From the NCBI GenBank assembly GCA_016930835.1, contig JAFGGA010000197.1, positions 1 to 44,459 on the forward strand: DNA of 44,459 nt, given 5' to 3'. This stretch comes from Deltaproteobacteria bacterium (GTDB lineage Bacteria > Desulfobacterota > DSM-4660 > Desulfatiglandales > HGW-15). A program made the position numbers and the translations under genes. Shown here piece by piece: positions 43,616 through 44,459 of this stretch. The notes below the pieces were generated by a model. The model was not told the DNA's origin. It saw only the letters and a program-made list of their open reading frames with translations, and did not search any database. Each line of letters opens with the position of its first letter. Within the stretch, counting starts at the first letter, position 1.

Positions 43616-43673
43616 GTAGGGTGGGGTTTATACCCCACCGAAAGTCACGATCGGGAATAAATCCCAACCCTAC
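43616..43673. repeat. 58-bp element with 7-bp terminal inverted repeats
   Basis: GTAGGGT (43616-43622) and ACCCTAC (43667-43673) are exact inverted ends. Inside is the palindrome GGTGGGGTTTATACCCCACC and a GGGAATAAATCCC hairpin. This resembles a miniature mobile element; a related palindrome lies at 20990-21014. Confidence 0.6.
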
Positions 43674-43768
43674 GGAAAAAATCCTTGCTTTCATAGGCTT
43701 TTCCGCTTGAAAATTTTTGTCATTTGGAAAAAGTTAAACTATTACGAAATTTTTTATCTTTAAAATAA

Positions 43769-43818
43769 GAAGCCATGAAGACGTCTCTCCTTCAGAAGAA
43801 AACGGCCTTCATGGCTTC
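43769..43818. repeat. 12-bp perfect inverted repeat around 26 bases
   Basis: GAAGCCATGAAG (43769-43780) and CTTCATGGCTTC (43807-43818) are exact inverted copies. The loop holds ACGTCTCTCC and more. It could be a remnant insertion-sequence end or an RNA hairpin. No T-run follows, so it is not a normal terminator. A short frame (43775-43990) begins inside it but has no recognisable protein. Confidence 0.5.
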
Positions 43819-44459
43819 AAGTATAGATTCAATTAAAGATTACTTAAGGCTTCGTGCCTTTTTTAGTAGCGTATACATGACACGGATGGAATTGTCAAGA
43901 CCGCCGCTGCTATCCTATCCGACATTGGCGAGGCGTGTTCAAACGGTTGCTGGAATTAGGGTCGGGAAGGGGTTGTGGAACCTATATTAAGATCCGGATC
44001 TATTCACCCATTGTTCAAAAATGATCACTTTAATCGTGAATGGATTATTTATGCGGTTCCCCATTATTTTGATTGAATTATTGTCTTAAAGTTATTGTAA
44101 AAGAGTAAAATGAATTGTCAATCAGGTTTTAAGGTCAGATATTACAATTGATGATCTCGAAAAGGCCGTCACCCCGGAGAAGACCGGGGTCCAGAAATCA
44201 TCTAACCCACTCAAAAGACGGGATTCCGGCCTTCGCCTGTCTGCGTGCGGATACGCACAGGCAGGCCGGAATGACGGAAAATGGCGTTTTCCGACATTTT
44301 ACGAGGCCATCAAAATTGGCTGGGAGCGACATTTCCGAGATGATTTATTCCCTGAATCTTGCATCAATTATTGTAGCGAGGCGCCGAAAGCCTGACTATA
44401 AAGCGAAGTTGGAGTGATTTTGACCCGCAGGCATATTACCGATATGGTGAGGATCAAAA
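43819..44459. other. Right-end stretch with no convincing gene
   Basis: About 640 bases without a supported complete gene. It includes the composite repeat copy E. A frame at 44148-44417 runs across that repeat and is unlikely to be real. At the very end, TTG 44420 with GGAG nearby could start a protein beginning TRRHITDMVRIK that leaves the window. It might be a transposase, but there is too little to call. Confidence 0.45.
44166..44306. repeat. Composite palindromic repeat, copy E
   Basis: Same block order as copy C: GTCACCC, GGTCCAGA, the core GGATTCCGGC ... GCCGGAATGACGG, and GGCGTTTTCCGAC. In this copy the centre holds an additional nested palindrome (CTGTCTGCGTGCGGATACGC and its partner ACAGGCAGG). 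About 141 bp long. Confidence 0.65.

Noticed and set aside
43775-43990. Short frame of 71 codons after the inverted repeat
   Set aside because: No ribosome binding site of note, no recognisable protein, and it begins inside the palindrome.
44148-44417. 89-codon open frame near the right end
   Set aside because: It runs through repeat copy E, which is palindromic and intergenic elsewhere; the protein is not gene-like.
1-44459. CRISPR arrays, tRNA or rRNA genes
   Set aside because: No regular repeat-spacer pattern, no cloverleaf or rRNA-like sequence was seen on either strand.

Overview
The window looks like chromosomal DNA from an anaerobic, probably sulfate-reducing member of the Desulfobacterota (old Deltaproteobacteria). 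This is inferred from gene content: a flavin-oxidoreductase/heterodisulfide-reductase (Flx) electron-transfer module, a FeoAB ferrous-iron operon with an LbtU-type porin, selenium-trafficking genes, CooT-like nickel proteins, DUF3842, DUF1858 redox-disulfide proteins and a lone FlgD. No 16S rRNA or other phylogenetic marker is present, so the assignment is an inference.

Layout. 1-641 is AT-rich and empty. 642-2399 (+) is a small HTH protein, a YggS-type PLP protein and a TtcA-like tRNA thiolase. 2658-3978 (-) is a pair of unknown genes. 4169-8779 (+) is an electron-transfer operon: an MvhD/FlxD subunit whose frame is read through an in-frame UGA (selenocysteine, with a SECIS-like hairpin), two iron-sulfur subunits, a FAD/NAD(P)/[2Fe-2S] subunit (FlxA type), and NADP-type isocitrate dehydrogenase. 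8936-15184 (+) is an iron region: a DtxR-family regulator, two operator-like palindromes of the same architecture, a small helical protein, FeoA, FeoB, two exported proteins and an outer-membrane barrel. A shortened MATE transporter follows. 16854-20755 (+) is a selenium/sulfur-carrier cluster: YedF, YedE, TusA, a DUF3343 protein, a NAD(P)HX-dehydratase-like kinase fold and DUF1858.

20780-29431 is more mobile. It holds a CooT-like gene, an IS91-type transposase remnant, a three-gene unit (unknown protein, SNF2 helicase, SWIM protein with a histone-H1-like tail), a second DUF1858 gene, flgD with an internally duplicated partner, and an IS3-type orfA remnant. 29649-38824 is a tripartite RND efflux operon headed by a Spy/CpxP-like protein, divergent from a CpxRA-like two-component system, with GTAAA repeats in the shared control region. 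38982-41945 is a large DUF748/AsmA-like protein. 42294-43509 (-) is a TrmO-DUF3842-CooT operon. The right end carries short palindromic repeats and no convincing gene.

The strongest functional link is that a selenocysteine-encoding redox gene and a selenium transport/carrier cluster occur about 12 kb apart. Each supports the view that the organism makes selenoproteins. At least two families of short dispersed palindromic repeats lie in the intergenic spaces.
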